DNA of 64,000 nt from Symsagittifera roscoffensis (GCF_963678635.1 NC_087071.1:40503797-40567796); one strand, 5' to 3'. Shown: positions 52,944 through 62,555, counted from the first letter of the stretch. Notes: generated by a model from the letters alone, not told the origin. A program made the numbers and translations.

Positions 52944-54066
52944 TCTTTTGGGCCCGTATTAGATCCGACAGCCTATATCTCGCCTTGACGTGTTCTTTTA
53001 GTGCCATTATCTGACCATTCATTTCTCCAGGGTTGTGGATGTCATCCTTCAGCTTTACGCATACTGTCCTCCTCATGATCTTCCTGCCATCTTCTGGCAA
53101 CAGAATTGTTCTGACATTTGAGTTGCACGATAGCTCCTTAAATGGTTTCCTCGACACTGCGATTTTCTCAAGTTCTTCACCTCCTCGCACTTCCTGCTGA
53201 TCCAAGTTGTACGTTCTTGAGGAGGGATCCGTCTGTAGCTCCCTGTCGCGGTGTCTCGTCTTCTCTTCCGCCAGTATCATGCATAGACTATCTTGGTCAT
53301 CGCTGCTCTTCTCCGAATCTTCATCCCACTCTTCACACTCCCCGGACAGTTTTTCTTCTCCAGCAACTTCTTCCACTGTGGGCCACTCCGCGGACTCTTG
53401 TCCTAGTCCAAGGTGTTCAGCCTCATCCTTAAATGCCACTTTCCTCTTCCCAACCCGAGTCCGCTCAAGTATGTCATCAGTGATTTTATCAACCAATGAC
53501 TGCACGACTTCTTTCCCTTCAGATTTTTTTAAGGAGTCCTCGCCACCACCCGCTTCATTCCTTCTCAATATCGTGACTTCCGGTTCTTCCTCACCCTTTT
53601 CTTTGATCACAGGTTTATCGTCTGCCAGTTTCTCGAGTAATCTCCTCAAGTCTTCATCTATCACTGCCCTTCCCGTCTCCACTTGGTTCAGGTCGTAGTC
53701 TTTCGCGTTGAGTGTCTCCCTCACATTTTTCGACTTTGGTATAATCTCCATTGGCATCCCTTGGGTTCTTTTCAAGATTGTTTTCTCTGGAGGCTCCTTT
53801 GGTAATTCGGGGTGATCTTCTATCGGTTTGCCTGACTTGTCGAGCCATCTCGTGAGTGGAAGATTATCATACGTTTCCTTATCCATGAAGGAAAAACCAT
53901 CTTTGATTTCGGGCCTATCTGCATCTCTTTGTTCTTGCCTCTCGTAGAAATCCGTCTTGTTACTCAAGCTATCGGCATTTTGATGTTTGTCTCTTGTCCT
54001 ATGCTCAATTATCAAGTTGTATCCGTCCAGGCGAACTATCCACCTGCCAATGTAGCTCTGGTTCAT
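52933..54066 (-). CDS. RNase H end plus charged spacer (giant element)
   Basis: This 377-codon frame opens with RWIVRLDGYNLIIEHRT then KHQNADSLSN, the C-terminal RNase H motif of Gypsy pol. It continues into about 300 residues of highly charged, low-similarity spacer (E/K/D/R-rich) before integrase. Such a long spacer is unusual for Gypsy pol, where RNase H and integrase are normally close. Confidence 0.8.
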   Translation of the reverse strand: MNQSYIGRWIVRLDGYNLIIEHRTRDKHQNADSLSNKTDFYERQEQRDADRPEIKDGFSFMDKETYDNLPLTRWLDKSGKPIEDHPELPKEPPEKTILKRTQGMPMEIIPKSKNVRETLNAKDYDLNQVETGRAVIDEDLRRLLEKLADDKPVIKEKGEEEPEVTILRRNEAGGGEDSLKKSEGKEVVQSLVDKITDDILERTRVGKRKVAFKDEAEHLGLGQESAEWPTVEEVAGEEKLSGECEEWDEDSEKSSDDQDSLCMILAEEKTRHRDRELQTDPSSRTYNLDQQEVRGGEELEKIAVSRKPFKELSCNSNVRTILLPEDGRKIMRRTVCVKLKDDIHNPGEMNGQIMALKEHVKARYRLSDLIRAQKNDK

Positions 54067-54128
54067 TGAGTACGTTTTCAGCCAGCTGAGTGCCCTGTTA
54101 TCGACTCGCAGCTTGAATGGCTCGCTGC

Positions 54129-54371
54129 CTAGGTATGCTCTATATTTTCGACAAAGGTAACCACCGCGAACATCTCTGCTTTTGCCGCCCCGTACTTCAT
54201 TTCCGTATCACTCAAGACTTTACTTCCGTACGCTATTGGTCTTAAGACTGTCTTCCCGTTCCATTCTTGTTCCTGATGGAGAATGCCAGAAATCGCGACT
54301 ACCGACGCATCCGTGTCCAGCGCGTACATTCCTTTTTCTGTTGGCATCCCTAGCACCGGTGCCTCGCACAA
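54129..54371 (-). CDS. RNase H N-terminal part (giant element)
   Basis: An 80-codon frame with YALDTDASVVAISGILHQEQ (first RNase H aspartate strand), VLRPIAYGSKVLSDTEMKYG and KAEMFAVVTFVE. It follows the RT frame directly and belongs to the same polyprotein. Confidence 0.9.
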   Translation of the reverse strand: MCEAPVLGMPTEKGMYALDTDASVVAISGILHQEQEWNGKTVLRPIAYGSKVLSDTEMKYGAAKAEMFAVVTFVENIEHT

Positions 54372-55076
54372 CTACTTCTTTATTCTCTGGAATGATTCTT
54401 CCGCCGCGTTGTTCCACGTGAACTTCTTGCCTTTGCGCCTGATTAGTTGTTGCATCGGGTATACTTTGTCCGCGTAGCCTTTGATGAACTTACTGTAATA
54501 GTTCGCAAAACCCAGGAAGCTCATCAATTGATGATCTGTCTTTGGCGATTTCCAAGTCGGGACCGCTTCTACTGCATCTGGGTCTGCTCTGATGCCATGC
54601 CTATCCACCATCCTTCCCAAGTATTTGATCGATTCCTTGAGTATCTCGCACTTTGACGGTTTGCACTTTAGTCCTGACCTCATCATGCATGCAAACACCT
54701 CATCTAGTCGCTCAATGTGGTCCTCCAGTGTAGGCGTCGCAATTACCACGTCATCCACGTAGCACATTACCAGGTTGCCGTATTTCTTTGTCACACCTAT
54801 CAGTGCGTGTGCCATCAACCGTTGAAATGTAGCCGTGGCATTGCAAAGACCAAACGGCATCCGTTTCCATTGAAACAGCCCCAGCTCGCAGGCGAACCCC
54901 GTTTTGTCCCTGTCCTGCTTCCTCAGTGGGACTTGCCAGAAAGCCGATCCTAAATCAAGAGTCGTAAAAATTTTTGCATCACCTAAATTCGAGAGGCTCT
55001 CATCAATTCTAGGTATGGGATAGGCATCCTTCACCGTGACGGAGTTCAGATACCGAAAGTCACAACAAAACCTCAA
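54372..55076 (-). CDS. Gypsy-type reverse transcriptase (giant element)
   Basis: This 234-codon frame holds RFCCDFRYLNSVTVKDAYPI (fingers), FTTLDLGSAFWQVPL (motif A, D41), FGLCNATATFQRLM (motif B) and the YVDD box (residues 106-109, motif C). The thumb/connection includes GLKCKPSKC, KYLGRMVDRHGI and FLGFANYYSKFIKG. This order is diagnostic of Ty3/Gypsy RT, which copies the element's RNA into DNA. Confidence 0.95.
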   Translation of the reverse strand: MRFCCDFRYLNSVTVKDAYPIPRIDESLSNLGDAKIFTTLDLGSAFWQVPLRKQDRDKTGFACELGLFQWKRMPFGLCNATATFQRLMAHALIGVTKKYGNLVMCYVDDVVIATPTLEDHIERLDEVFACMMRSGLKCKPSKCEILKESIKYLGRMVDRHGIRADPDAVEAVPTWKSPKTDHQLMSFLGFANYYSKFIKGYADKVYPMQQLIRRKGKKFTWNNAAEESFQRIKK

Positions 55077-55141
55077 TTGGTCGCCTTTCTTTTTTGGATG
55101 GTTCTATCATATCATACTCTAATAAGGTCTCTATTTCTTTT

Positions 55142-55855
55142 CTACATGCATCCGATTTGTGCCGGGTCATGCGCCTCGCCCCCCTCCCTGTGCGGTAAGG
55201 CAGACTCCCCAAGCTCTATTTCATGTTCAACGAAATTACAAAATCCAATGTCTGCTTTATGTTTCGAAAAAACGTCCTCGTTTCGCTCTAGTACGTCCAT
55301 GATGGCCTCGAGCTGTTCATCTGTTACCTTACCCCTCAAGTGCTCTATTTCAGGTAAAACTGGTTTATCCATTTGCATCTCCTCTAGTGTGGGTCTTTCT
55401 GGGAAATTTGAACAGCTCGAAAGTCCATCGTCTGTCTCTGACTTAAGTGATTTTACAAGACCTGATGAACCTTTTATTTTCTTCAATCGTCTCAAGATAC
55501 AAATTTTGTCCCTATGATTGGGACAATCAATAACTTCATTCTGTTTTGGATTTTCAGTCATTTCATATCGAGTTTTCACGGGTAAAGCATATCCCAGCTT
55601 CATTCCCCTTTGTATCGTGATGGGTATATCAAGAGTATTCAACAAGACACTGACCCATAGGCCGCTCTTGGTTATCGAGAAGGATCTGCCTAAAACAGCA
55701 GCACTTTGACTATTAGGATTTGGGACTATGCATACTTGCTTGTTATCACTTAGTTCTTTATGGTTTTTCATTCGCAAGCTTACAATTGCCGCTTTGTTCG
55801 CTTTCAGCCTCACCCTCCTACTCAAGAACACCGGTGCTTTATTTTCATTCGCCAT
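55142..55855 (-). CDS. Pol linker between protease and RT (giant element)
   Basis: A 237-codon frame with a beta-rich first half (LKANKAAIVSLRMKN, VLLNTLDIPITIQRGMKLGY), the usual post-protease domain, and a second half including RNEDVFSKHKADIGFCNFVEH then ELGESALPHREGG. That second half is the standard entry into Gypsy RT (ADDIGxTxxxxHxIxT-like). Confidence 0.8.
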   Translation of the reverse strand: MANENKAPVFLSRRVRLKANKAAIVSLRMKNHKELSDNKQVCIVPNPNSQSAAVLGRSFSITKSGLWVSVLLNTLDIPITIQRGMKLGYALPVKTRYEMTENPKQNEVIDCPNHRDKICILRRLKKIKGSSGLVKSLKSETDDGLSSCSNFPERPTLEEMQMDKPVLPEIEHLRGKVTDEQLEAIMDVLERNEDVFSKHKADIGFCNFVEHEIELGESALPHREGGEAHDPAQIGCM

Positions 55856-56015
55856 TATTAAATTTACCGGTTTAATTGCGTTCGCCCCTATCCGGGTTCC
55901 GTATCCTGAACATAGCCTTGTTTAAATCTATCGTTACGTCGAAGTTCCTGATGAAGTAAGTCTCTCCCTAAAATGAATTGGTCAGACTCATCTAGGTTTT
56001 CTACCACGAGAAAGC

Positions 56016-56630
56016 TCATCCACAGGTTGCGTTCCCCGTGTTTAGGGCTATTATTGGTGTTCTGCCTAGCACGCGCAGCGCCCCTTTGTTTGCAGCTGAC
56101 AGCCGTATTCTCGAGTCTATCAAATCATCCTTGTTGAAACCCATTCGCTCCCAAGTTTCAATTGGTATAACACTCAAGACTGCTCCCGTATCAAGTAACC
56201 CGCGTAACTGAGTCTTCCTGCCACTTATGTCAAGCACGTGTGCTGATACACCTGCCTCCGTCCCGATGTGCAATGCATCTTCTTCCAACATGGCGCAGTG
56301 TCCAATCGATCTCACTTTCAGTTCTTCTTTGCACACGTAGATCTGTCCGGCTAGGTCTTCGTCGCATGTTATCATGGTTTTCGTGCAGATGTTTATCCCG
56401 TCTATGTTTAACATCACCTCATGCGGACCATAAGTCTCCGTATATCTGTTCTCGATGCGGACTGACTTGCTGCCACTTCTTGTTAGTAGTGCCGTCAGGG
56501 CTCTAGAAGTTGTCTGCGGACTTATTGCACTTAAGTAGTCTGCGTACACATCAATGTGCATTACTGTCTGATCGCTGGGTTCGCTTAGATTCCTCGTTAC
56601 TTCGTGACCGCCCACTGTGATTATTGACAT
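56016..56630 (-). CDS. Retropepsin (giant element)
   Basis: A 204-codon frame with LRGLLDTGAVLSVIP at residues 142-156, the DTG catalytic motif of a retroviral aspartic protease, and the downstream LRVLGRTPIIAL strand. It would cut the gag-pol polyprotein. It follows the zinc-knuckle frame closely. Confidence 0.9.
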   Translation of the reverse strand: MSIITVGGHEVTRNLSEPSDQTVMHIDVYADYLSAISPQTTSRALTALLTRSGSKSVRIENRYTETYGPHEVMLNIDGINICTKTMITCDEDLAGQIYVCKEELKVRSIGHCAMLEEDALHIGTEAGVSAHVLDISGRKTQLRGLLDTGAVLSVIPIETWERMGFNKDDLIDSRIRLSAANKGALRVLGRTPIIALNTGNATCG

Positions 56631-56650
56631 TATCCTGGCTCCAATCTTCG

Positions 56651-57412
56651 TTATGCTGAATATGCTTTCCCGTTATGCTTTTCCGTTATTTCGTTATGCT
56701 TTCCCGTTACCATTTTCAGAGTGTTGCAATTTCCACTCTTTGTCGCTCCCACTTCGGCTTCTGGCTTTGGCACTAACCCTCTCAACGTCTCGTTCAACTT
56801 CAGCCTTTCGATCTCTTGTTTCAATCGTTGCTCGATTTCCTTCGTAGCTAGGTCTTGTTTGTCTTCTAGGTCTGCAGCTGCTCTCTCATAATTTATCTCC
56901 AGAGAATTCATTGCTTTGGCCTCCATGGCACTCTTGACTTGCGTTACAGCCTTCACCGTCTTGGTCGGTAATTCCGCACTCGGTGCCTCCGAATTTTTTG
57001 TTTCAAACTCAGTTTGTCTGTATCTCTGGTTCTGCACCGTCAACGCCAACTTGTGCTTGGGGTGACTCTGGTTCTTGACTGCTTCCCAAAACAATGGACA
57101 GTCCATCCTGAAGTGCCCCTCTTGTTTGCAGAAGAAGCATCTCGCACCTATTTTGATGATCAAGCCACTATAGAACTCGTGTTCTTCCATCTGGCTCATA
57201 TCTTCCTCATCCGGTGCATATCCTAGACTCTTCATGCCCTGCTTGTACGTCGTGCAATCCGCCACGTGATGATCCGCTGACCCGCAATTTGCACATGATC
57301 TACGTTTGTCCATGTCATCTCTAGGCTTGTACCATGACAACCTTTGTGGTTGACTCCCTCCTTGTATATTCCTGTTCTCTGAGTACGAGTACTTCTTCGG
57401 CTTCATCAGCAT
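56651..57412 (-). CDS. Gag nucleocapsid with two CCHC zinc knuckles (giant element)
   Basis: A 253-codon frame. Knuckle 1 is CANCGSADHHVADC (C40, C43, H48, C53) and knuckle 2 is CFFCKQEGHFRMDC (C92, C95, H100, C105), both C-x2-C-x4-H-x4-C. The C-terminal half is a predicted coiled coil (KEIEQRLKQEIERLKLNE). It binds the element's RNA in the particle. A small repeat of GTTATGCTTTCCCGTTA-type words lies at 56,650-56,710, near the end of the frame. Confidence 0.9.
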   Translation of the reverse strand: MLMKPKKYSYSENRNIQGGSQPQRLSWYKPRDDMDKRRSCANCGSADHHVADCTTYKQGMKSLGYAPDEEDMSQMEEHEFYSGLIIKIGARCFFCKQEGHFRMDCPLFWEAVKNQSHPKHKLALTVQNQRYRQTEFETKNSEAPSAELPTKTVKAVTQVKSAMEAKAMNSLEINYERAAADLEDKQDLATKEIEQRLKQEIERLKLNETLRGLVPKPEAEVGATKSGNCNTLKMVTGKHNEITEKHNGKAYSA

Positions 57413-57992
57413 GTACTCCCTTGAATATTGTCTGAGTCATCTTTAAATTCTTTCGGCTTCTTGAAGGTTTTCCTGGATTTGCCACCTCCTCTTTCACTCG
57501 AGTCAGTGTTCCTCGTGGAGAAGGCCTCCAGTGTCCTGTTCATCATTTCCCAGGTGCTCGCCCACGTCAAGGCATCCGGTCCCACGTTATTGTTCGTCGT
57601 GGAATCCCCTGGATCACTCGTCGTATTTGCGGTTCCACTCTTCATAATTGTCTTGCCCCCCCCCCCCCCGGTGCTGTGCTTGCTGCATCCCGGGTTAACG
57701 GTAACGGTGTTGACTCCCGTTTGTTCCGTTGTGGCTCCACGAGATCGACTCTGTTGCCTTGTGTTCGATTTGTTACCAGATTGTCTTGTGTTATAGAGTT
57801 TCTCAAGATGGCATCCAGTTTGGACTGTATGGCACACGAACTCTCCGCCTGGTCTCTGCTCATAGTGTTCATCCTCTTCTCCAGATTCCCTAGCTTACTG
57901 TTCACGGTGTCGTACCGTTGCTTCATTTCTTGCATGTATTTCTTGATGTTATTCTCTCGGTCTTTGTCAGTGGCCTCTACCTTGTCTGACAT
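57406..57992 (-). CDS. Gag middle region (giant element)
   Basis: Overlapping frames (57,642-57,992 and 57,406-57,837) contain a coiled-coil-like part (YMQEMKQRYDTVNSKLGNLE). A glycine-rich stretch encoded by a C-run at 57,656-57,670 on the plus strand follows, then an S/T/N-rich linker with WASTWEMMNRTLEAFSTRN. They lie between the first gag frame and the zinc-knuckle frame. Confidence 0.6.
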
Positions 57993-57995
57993 CTG

Positions 57996-58718
57996 CTAAA
58001 GCTTTTCCTCCGTCGCCCTTGCCAGGTTAAAATAGTTGACCAGGTACTCGTTTTTGTTGTATCTTATTTCCTTCTTTATCACTTCTCGATCCTCCTCGCT
58101 GCATTTTAGTTTTTTGTCGATCTGATCCAACTTCGCCATTAAATCGCCCAGTTCAAGAGAAGTTGTTGTTTCATGGTCAGCTGTTGCCCCATGTTTGACC
58201 TGATCGTCGTCTTGTTTGGCCTCTGCTGTTATCGTGGAAACTGTTCCAAACGTTTTGCCTTTCTGTTCTTCCTCCACTATATCTCTTGATTTCATTCCGA
58301 CCATCATTGCGAACCTCTCTGTAAATGACGTTCTTTTCGTTTGAGACTCGTCCTTTATGGTTTCTGGCGTGTTGCCCGTCGTGTCCTCCACGGTGTCTAT
58401 CGGCGAGACTTCCATCGACTTTTGCTTTTGTTCTTCTGCATTCGGCATCGGTGTCGACTCCGTTGTCTTCTTCTCCACTTCATCAACATTCTGATCTGGT
58501 GTCTCAAGATTAATTTCTATAGCAGGTTCCGTTCGTCCCTCATCAGCGCTTCCTCTCGTCTTGCTTTCTTTTGCGCTTCTTGTGTTGACCATGCTCACTG
58601 AAAAGTTCTTTCTTATTACTTTTTGGTCCGACGGCATCGCTTTTCGTTGCGACGAGTTATGTTTTGACTTTGACTCCAGAACTCTTTTTTCTGCTATCGG
58701 TACCCTACTTTGCCTCAT
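57996..58718 (-). CDS. Gag N-terminal frame (giant element)
   Basis: A 240-codon frame, strongly charged and mostly disordered, with K/E-rich sequence and a C-terminal helical part (LGDLMAKLDQIDKKLKCSEE). As the first long frame after the leader it is the likely start of gag. No capsid domain can be recognised by eye, which is usual for diverged Gypsy gags. Confidence 0.65.
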   Translation of the reverse strand: MRQSRVPIAEKRVLESKSKHNSSQRKAMPSDQKVIRKNFSVSMVNTRSAKESKTRGSADEGRTEPAIEINLETPDQNVDEVEKKTTESTPMPNAEEQKQKSMEVSPIDTVEDTTGNTPETIKDESQTKRTSFTERFAMMVGMKSRDIVEEEQKGKTFGTVSTITAEAKQDDDQVKHGATADHETTTSLELGDLMAKLDQIDKKLKCSEEDREVIKKEIRYNKNEYLVNYFNLARATEEKL

Positions 58719-58917
58719 GATTTTTATTTACAATTTTTTCTATCTTCAATATTGATATTTACAAATTTCTCTTCTAAGGATAAAAATTCTAAAAAAATAT
58801 TCCTAATTCTCTTAAGTAAAATAAATCTTCAACTCGTGTTTTTATTATAGTAGATTTTTCTTGATTTTAATCGTTCTGACGAGTCCCTTTGCTTTTAATT
58901 GAGCGGTGAGTTATTTC

Positions 58918-60012
58918 GCACTGTCCCAAGAATTTTTGGTACCGTCAGACAACTTTTTTGTACCGTCCCAAGACTTCCTGGTACTGTCCCAAGACTTCTA
59001 TGTACTGTCCCAAGACTCTCTCGTGCTGTCCCAAGACTTCTCTGAACTGTCCCAAGACTTCCTCGTGCTGTCCCAAGACTGTACTGTCCCAGGATTGCAC
59101 TGTCCCAAGACCACTATCCCAAGACTGCACTGTCCCAAGACTACCGTCCCAAGACTGTACTGTCCCAAGACTACCGTCCCAAGACTACTGTCCCAAGACT
59201 GTACTGTCCCAAGACTACCGTCCCAAGACTGTACTGTCCCATGACTACCGTCCCAAGACTACTGTCCCAAGACTTTACTGGCCCAAGACTGCACTGTCCC
59301 AAGACCACCGTCCCAAGACTGCACTGTCCCAAGACTACTGTCCCAAGACTGTACTGTCCCAAGACTGTACTGTCCCAAGACTACTGTCCCAAGACTGTAC
59401 TGTCCCAAGACCACCGTCCCAAGACTGTACTGTCCCAAGACTACTGTCCCAAGACCACTGTCCAAAGACCACTGTCCCAAGACTGTACTGTCCCAAGGCC
59501 GCACTGTCCCAAGACCGCACTGTCCCAAGACCACTGTCCCAAGACTGCACTGTCCCAAGACTACCGTCCCAAGACTGTACTGTCCCAAGACTACCGTCCC
59601 AAGACTACTGTCCCAAGACTGTACTGTCCCAAGACTACCGTCCCAAGACTGTACTGTCCCATGACTACCGTCCCAAGACTACTGTCCCAAGACTTTACTG
59701 GCCCAAGACTGCACTGTCCCAAGACCACCGTCCCAAGACTGCACTGTCCCAAGACTACTGTCCCAAGACTGTACTGTCCCAAGACTGTACTGTCCCAAGA
59801 CTACTGTCCCAAGACTGTACTGTCCCAAGACCACCGTCCCAAGACTACTGTCCCAAGACTGTACTGTCCCAAGACTACTGTCCCAAGACCACTGTCCAAA
59901 GACCACTGTCCCAAGACTGTACTGTCCCAAGACCGCACTGTCCCAAGACCGCACTGTCCCAAGACCGCTGTCCCAAGACTCTTCGGTACTGTCCCAGGAC
60001 TTCTCTACCAAG
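58918..60012. repeat. CTGTCCCAAGAC minisatellite, about 1.1 kb, with 420-bp higher-order repeat
   Basis: Units of 14 or 16 bases (CTGTCCCAAGACTA, CTGTCCCAAGACTGTA) run head to tail; the left edge has longer units of about 21 bases (CTGTCCCAAGACTTCTATGTA-like). A 420-base block recurs: the rare variants CCATGACTACC and GACTTTACTGGCCC appear at 59,238-59,285 and again at 59,658-59,705. Long open frames on both strands are by-products of the repeat. It lies in the leader between the 5' LTR and gag of the giant element. Confidence 0.95.
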
Positions 60013-61149
60013 TGTTGGGATAGTGGGAACGCTTCTCTTTCGTTGTCGGGACTCTTGAACCACTGTACCTGGTACCACCATTTGAGCTCTAGTTAAAATT
60101 TTTCCCAAAAAACCCAATCTTACTGACCATAAGTTAGAATTACCAACCCCCCTGTATTTATCTCCCTTTTAATATTTTGATGCAAGTTGAAACCCAACTT
60201 GTTCGGGGGTGTCTTGTAATCACCTGTTTCATCAAAACCGATTAAAAATTTTTACAAAAAACGTGAAAATTTAAACAGTGAAAAAATAATAAAAACAGAA
60301 AGATAAACCCACCTAAAATTCAAAAGTGACTTGTGTCAACCTTTTATTAGAAAAAATAATTTGAAAAACTTTATTAGAAAAGTACCTGATTGCCACGCCT
60401 TTTCTTCCCCCCTGTTAGCAATCTTATGGGGTATCACAAAAACCGTCTTTTTCCGTTCCCCCCACCCGATCCGACCAGGGTACCTACCTTAATTCGATCT
60501 TAAATTTGGATATCCGCTTCTTATAATCAACGCGTGTAAGATTCTAATGTAACTAAATCGACGATGTCGATCAATTAGTTACTATAATGTGTCCCCCCTT
60601 TTTACAATTTACAACCGCCAACCTCTAACCTAACCAGCCCCCCTTCTAACCTCCCCCCTTTTTAGCCCCCCTCTTAAGACAAAAATACCTTACGCGCCGG
60701 GTGCTAGACCTCTTGAGAGAAAACCGTAGAACCTGTTCCATTTATCCAATTTTACACTTATCTCTTATAAATTAATGTGGATTTTAACGATACCCGTTTG
60801 ACCAACCTGAGAACACCCCCGTCCTCTCTTGTTGTTCTGATTCCGTGCTGGTTGTCTCCTTGACGTGTCCTGCACCTGATGACCAGCACCACTTTCCCAC
60901 TTGGCTGGTCACTTGTTCCAGTCAAATCTCCTAATGGTCCAGCTAAGTCCCTGTGAACCACTTTCCTACTCGACTGGTCAACTCTTCCAGTTAAGTCTCC
61001 TAGTGGTCCAGCTAAGTTGCAAGCTATCTGAAAACCCTTAACAACGCCCCACTCTCGGGCACCTTATTAAATGCTGAATTGATCGAAACGATTGGTCTTA
61101 TAAAAACAGTATGGGTATACTATTTAATTAGTATAAAGGTTTGATCCAA
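60013..61149. other. Leader of the giant element
   Basis: No gene is supported. It includes C-rich runs (60,405-60,480 and 60,590-60,680) and a 63-69-base direct repeat (60,889-60,957 and 60,958-61,020) built on CTGGTCA...TTCCAGT...CTAATGGTCCAGCTAAGT-type sequence. Confidence 0.6.
60889..61020. repeat. Two-copy tandem repeat in the leader
   Basis: CCACTTTCCCACTTGGCTGG and CCACTTTCCTACTCGACTGG each begin a unit of about 65 bases ending TGGTCCAGCTAAGT; the units are about 80% alike. Confidence 0.85.
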
Positions 61150-61461
61150 CTAATCTGGTGTCAGAGTCACTGTCATTTTTTTTGTTTTATAGTTTTTGTT
61201 CCTTTTTCTATTCTTTTTTCGTTTTTTGTTTCGCTTTTTGACTTTTGCTCGTTTTTTCGTCCCCCTAGTTACCCCCCCCCCCCTTTCTCGGTTAGCTAAG
61301 CCTCGTTCGGAGAGCGTAACAGGAAGTTTTCTCGAGTTTTCTTGAAAATCTATCACGGTACAACCGGAAGGTTTACACGTTCCCGCTGAACCGTACCACC
61401 GGTACTCTAGAATGGGCATGTAGCCCGGAGCTGTGTCAAGTGGGTTCGACTCCGTAGTCAT
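61150..61461 (-). CDS. Possible small basic leader frame (giant element)
   Basis: A 103-codon frame with an ATG 40 bases inside the 5' LTR. The first 60 residues are mixed (PILEYRWYGSAGTCKPSG) and the last 40 are almost all K, R and N, driven by a T-rich repeat on the other strand. Composition makes it doubtful; it could be a leader peptide or chance. Confidence 0.25.
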   Translation of the reverse strand: MTTESNPLDTAPGYMPILEYRWYGSAGTCKPSGCTVIDFQENSRKLPVTLSERGLANRERGGGVTRGTKKRAKVKKRNKKRKKNRKRNKNYKTKKMTVTLTPD

Positions 61462-61500
61462 GATGTCGTAAAAACACCCAGGAGCGCCATAAAAACACTA

Positions 61501-62328
61501 TGTAACAGTCGCCTACTTCAGTCACATATGAGGTTAAAGAAAAAAAGGCCCTATAACCATTGACTCAAGAGTCAGGGACACTATCTCTTGTGTTTTTCTA
61601 CCTCGAACGGTCGGAGCCAATTCGGTTCACTTGCGACATGAGACTAAAAACCCGTTACAGCTTAAAGGCCACTACCAAAATACCCCCCTACTCTAGACAA
61701 TAAGAACGTCCCCATACTTAGGTCTCAAAGTACCCAAAACACGCGAACGCCGTTAAAAACAGGGTCGGAACAGTCCGTACAGTTACTTTTTATTAGACAG
61801 TGGAACTTTGATCCATTTCAGATGGATCAACCTAAAAATCTCCTTACCTCAACATAACAATCATAAAACACACTCAAGAAAACTAAATTGAGTACTCACA
61901 TATCGGCATACTCGAGAATTTGAGGTAACTAAATTAATACGCAACTTGAGAATAAATAGGGAATTAAGTTTGATTCAATAAATTCTAATCGAACAAGTTC
62001 TAGCTTGAGAATTGAGTTTTTGGTCTGGACCATTGGGAGACTTCGATTGTCTACCTTTCCACTGAAGGCTCACTCTGGTCCAACTGAATATCGATGTTCT
62101 TTAGCTCGCGATTACTTTCTGTCTCCGGTCACGAATAAAACAGCTCTACTCTCTTCAAATTAAGTATCGGAAATTGCGAATAGCAATTTCCGGCAGCTAA
62201 ATTTGACCACTTTCCCGCAATTATACTTCGGTCGTTCTGATCATGTTTTTTTTATATTTTCAGTTGTCGCGAGAAACTTGAGCATGACATGTCCAATTCG
62301 AATTTTTGAAAAATTCCATTTGAACCCA
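61501..62328 (-). repeat. Giant element 5' LTR
   Basis: Partner of 37,441-38,255. Inside it, on the minus strand, a TGGCGCTCCTGGGTG stretch 12 bases past the LTR edge could serve as a tRNA primer site, but the offset is large and the tRNA cannot be named. Confidence 0.9.
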
Positions 62329-62555
62329 AAAATTGGGTAATCAGAAGGTCAAAAGTATCATAGTAACCGAGGTTACAGTCAGGAGTCCCTTCATCACGTA
62401 CTCCAGTCAAAATCCTTGGAATTCTCTAGATATGGAAGTAATAATGATAAAAAAAGATGACAAGTGTTTAAGTCCTTTTCAATTAAAATCGATACGGGTT
62501 ACGTTTCTTCAATATGAACACGCAACTCGACACGAGAAAAAATAATAGACAAGTG
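62329..62555. other. Flank of the giant element, nothing recognised
   Basis: This short stretch between the giant element and the next LINE does not match the sequence left of 37,441. Confidence 0.5.

Larger units (their letters stand above)
37441..62328 (-). mobile_element. Giant Gypsy-type LTR retrotransposon, about 24.9 kb (fossil)
   Basis: Direct terminal repeats at 37,441-38,255 and 61,501-62,328 enclose about 23.2 kb whose frames all run on the minus strand. The order is 5' LTR, leader with minisatellite, gag, zinc knuckles, retropepsin, RT, RNase H, integrase, then about 12.5 kb of additional coding sequence before the 3' LTR. Typical Gypsy elements are 5-12 kb, so this is exceptionally long. 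The LTRs differ at about 20-25 positions plus one indel of some 14 bases (about 3%), younger than the BEL/Pao insertion. The coding region is broken in roughly ten places, though some frame changes between gag, pol and later frames may be the family's normal expression strategy. The two outer flanks do not match, and no target duplication was found. Confidence 0.85.

Noticed and set aside
58918-60012. CRISPR-like array
   Set aside because: Units of 14-16 bases are directly adjacent with no unique spacers, and the context is eukaryotic; this is a minisatellite.
58958-60058. A 366-codon plus-strand open frame rich in VPRL, SQD and CPKT repeats
   Set aside because: It is produced entirely by the CTGTCCCAAGAC minisatellite, has mirror frames on the other strand and no unique sequence; not a gene.
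61150-61170. CTGGTGTCAG resembling a retroelement primer-binding site on the plus strand
   Set aside because: It is on the wrong strand for the minus-strand giant element and more than 300 bases from the LTR; taken as chance.
61380-61460. tRNA-like GGGTTCGACTCC box on the plus strand
   Set aside because: No A box at the right distance, no paired T stem and no acceptor stem could be found around it.
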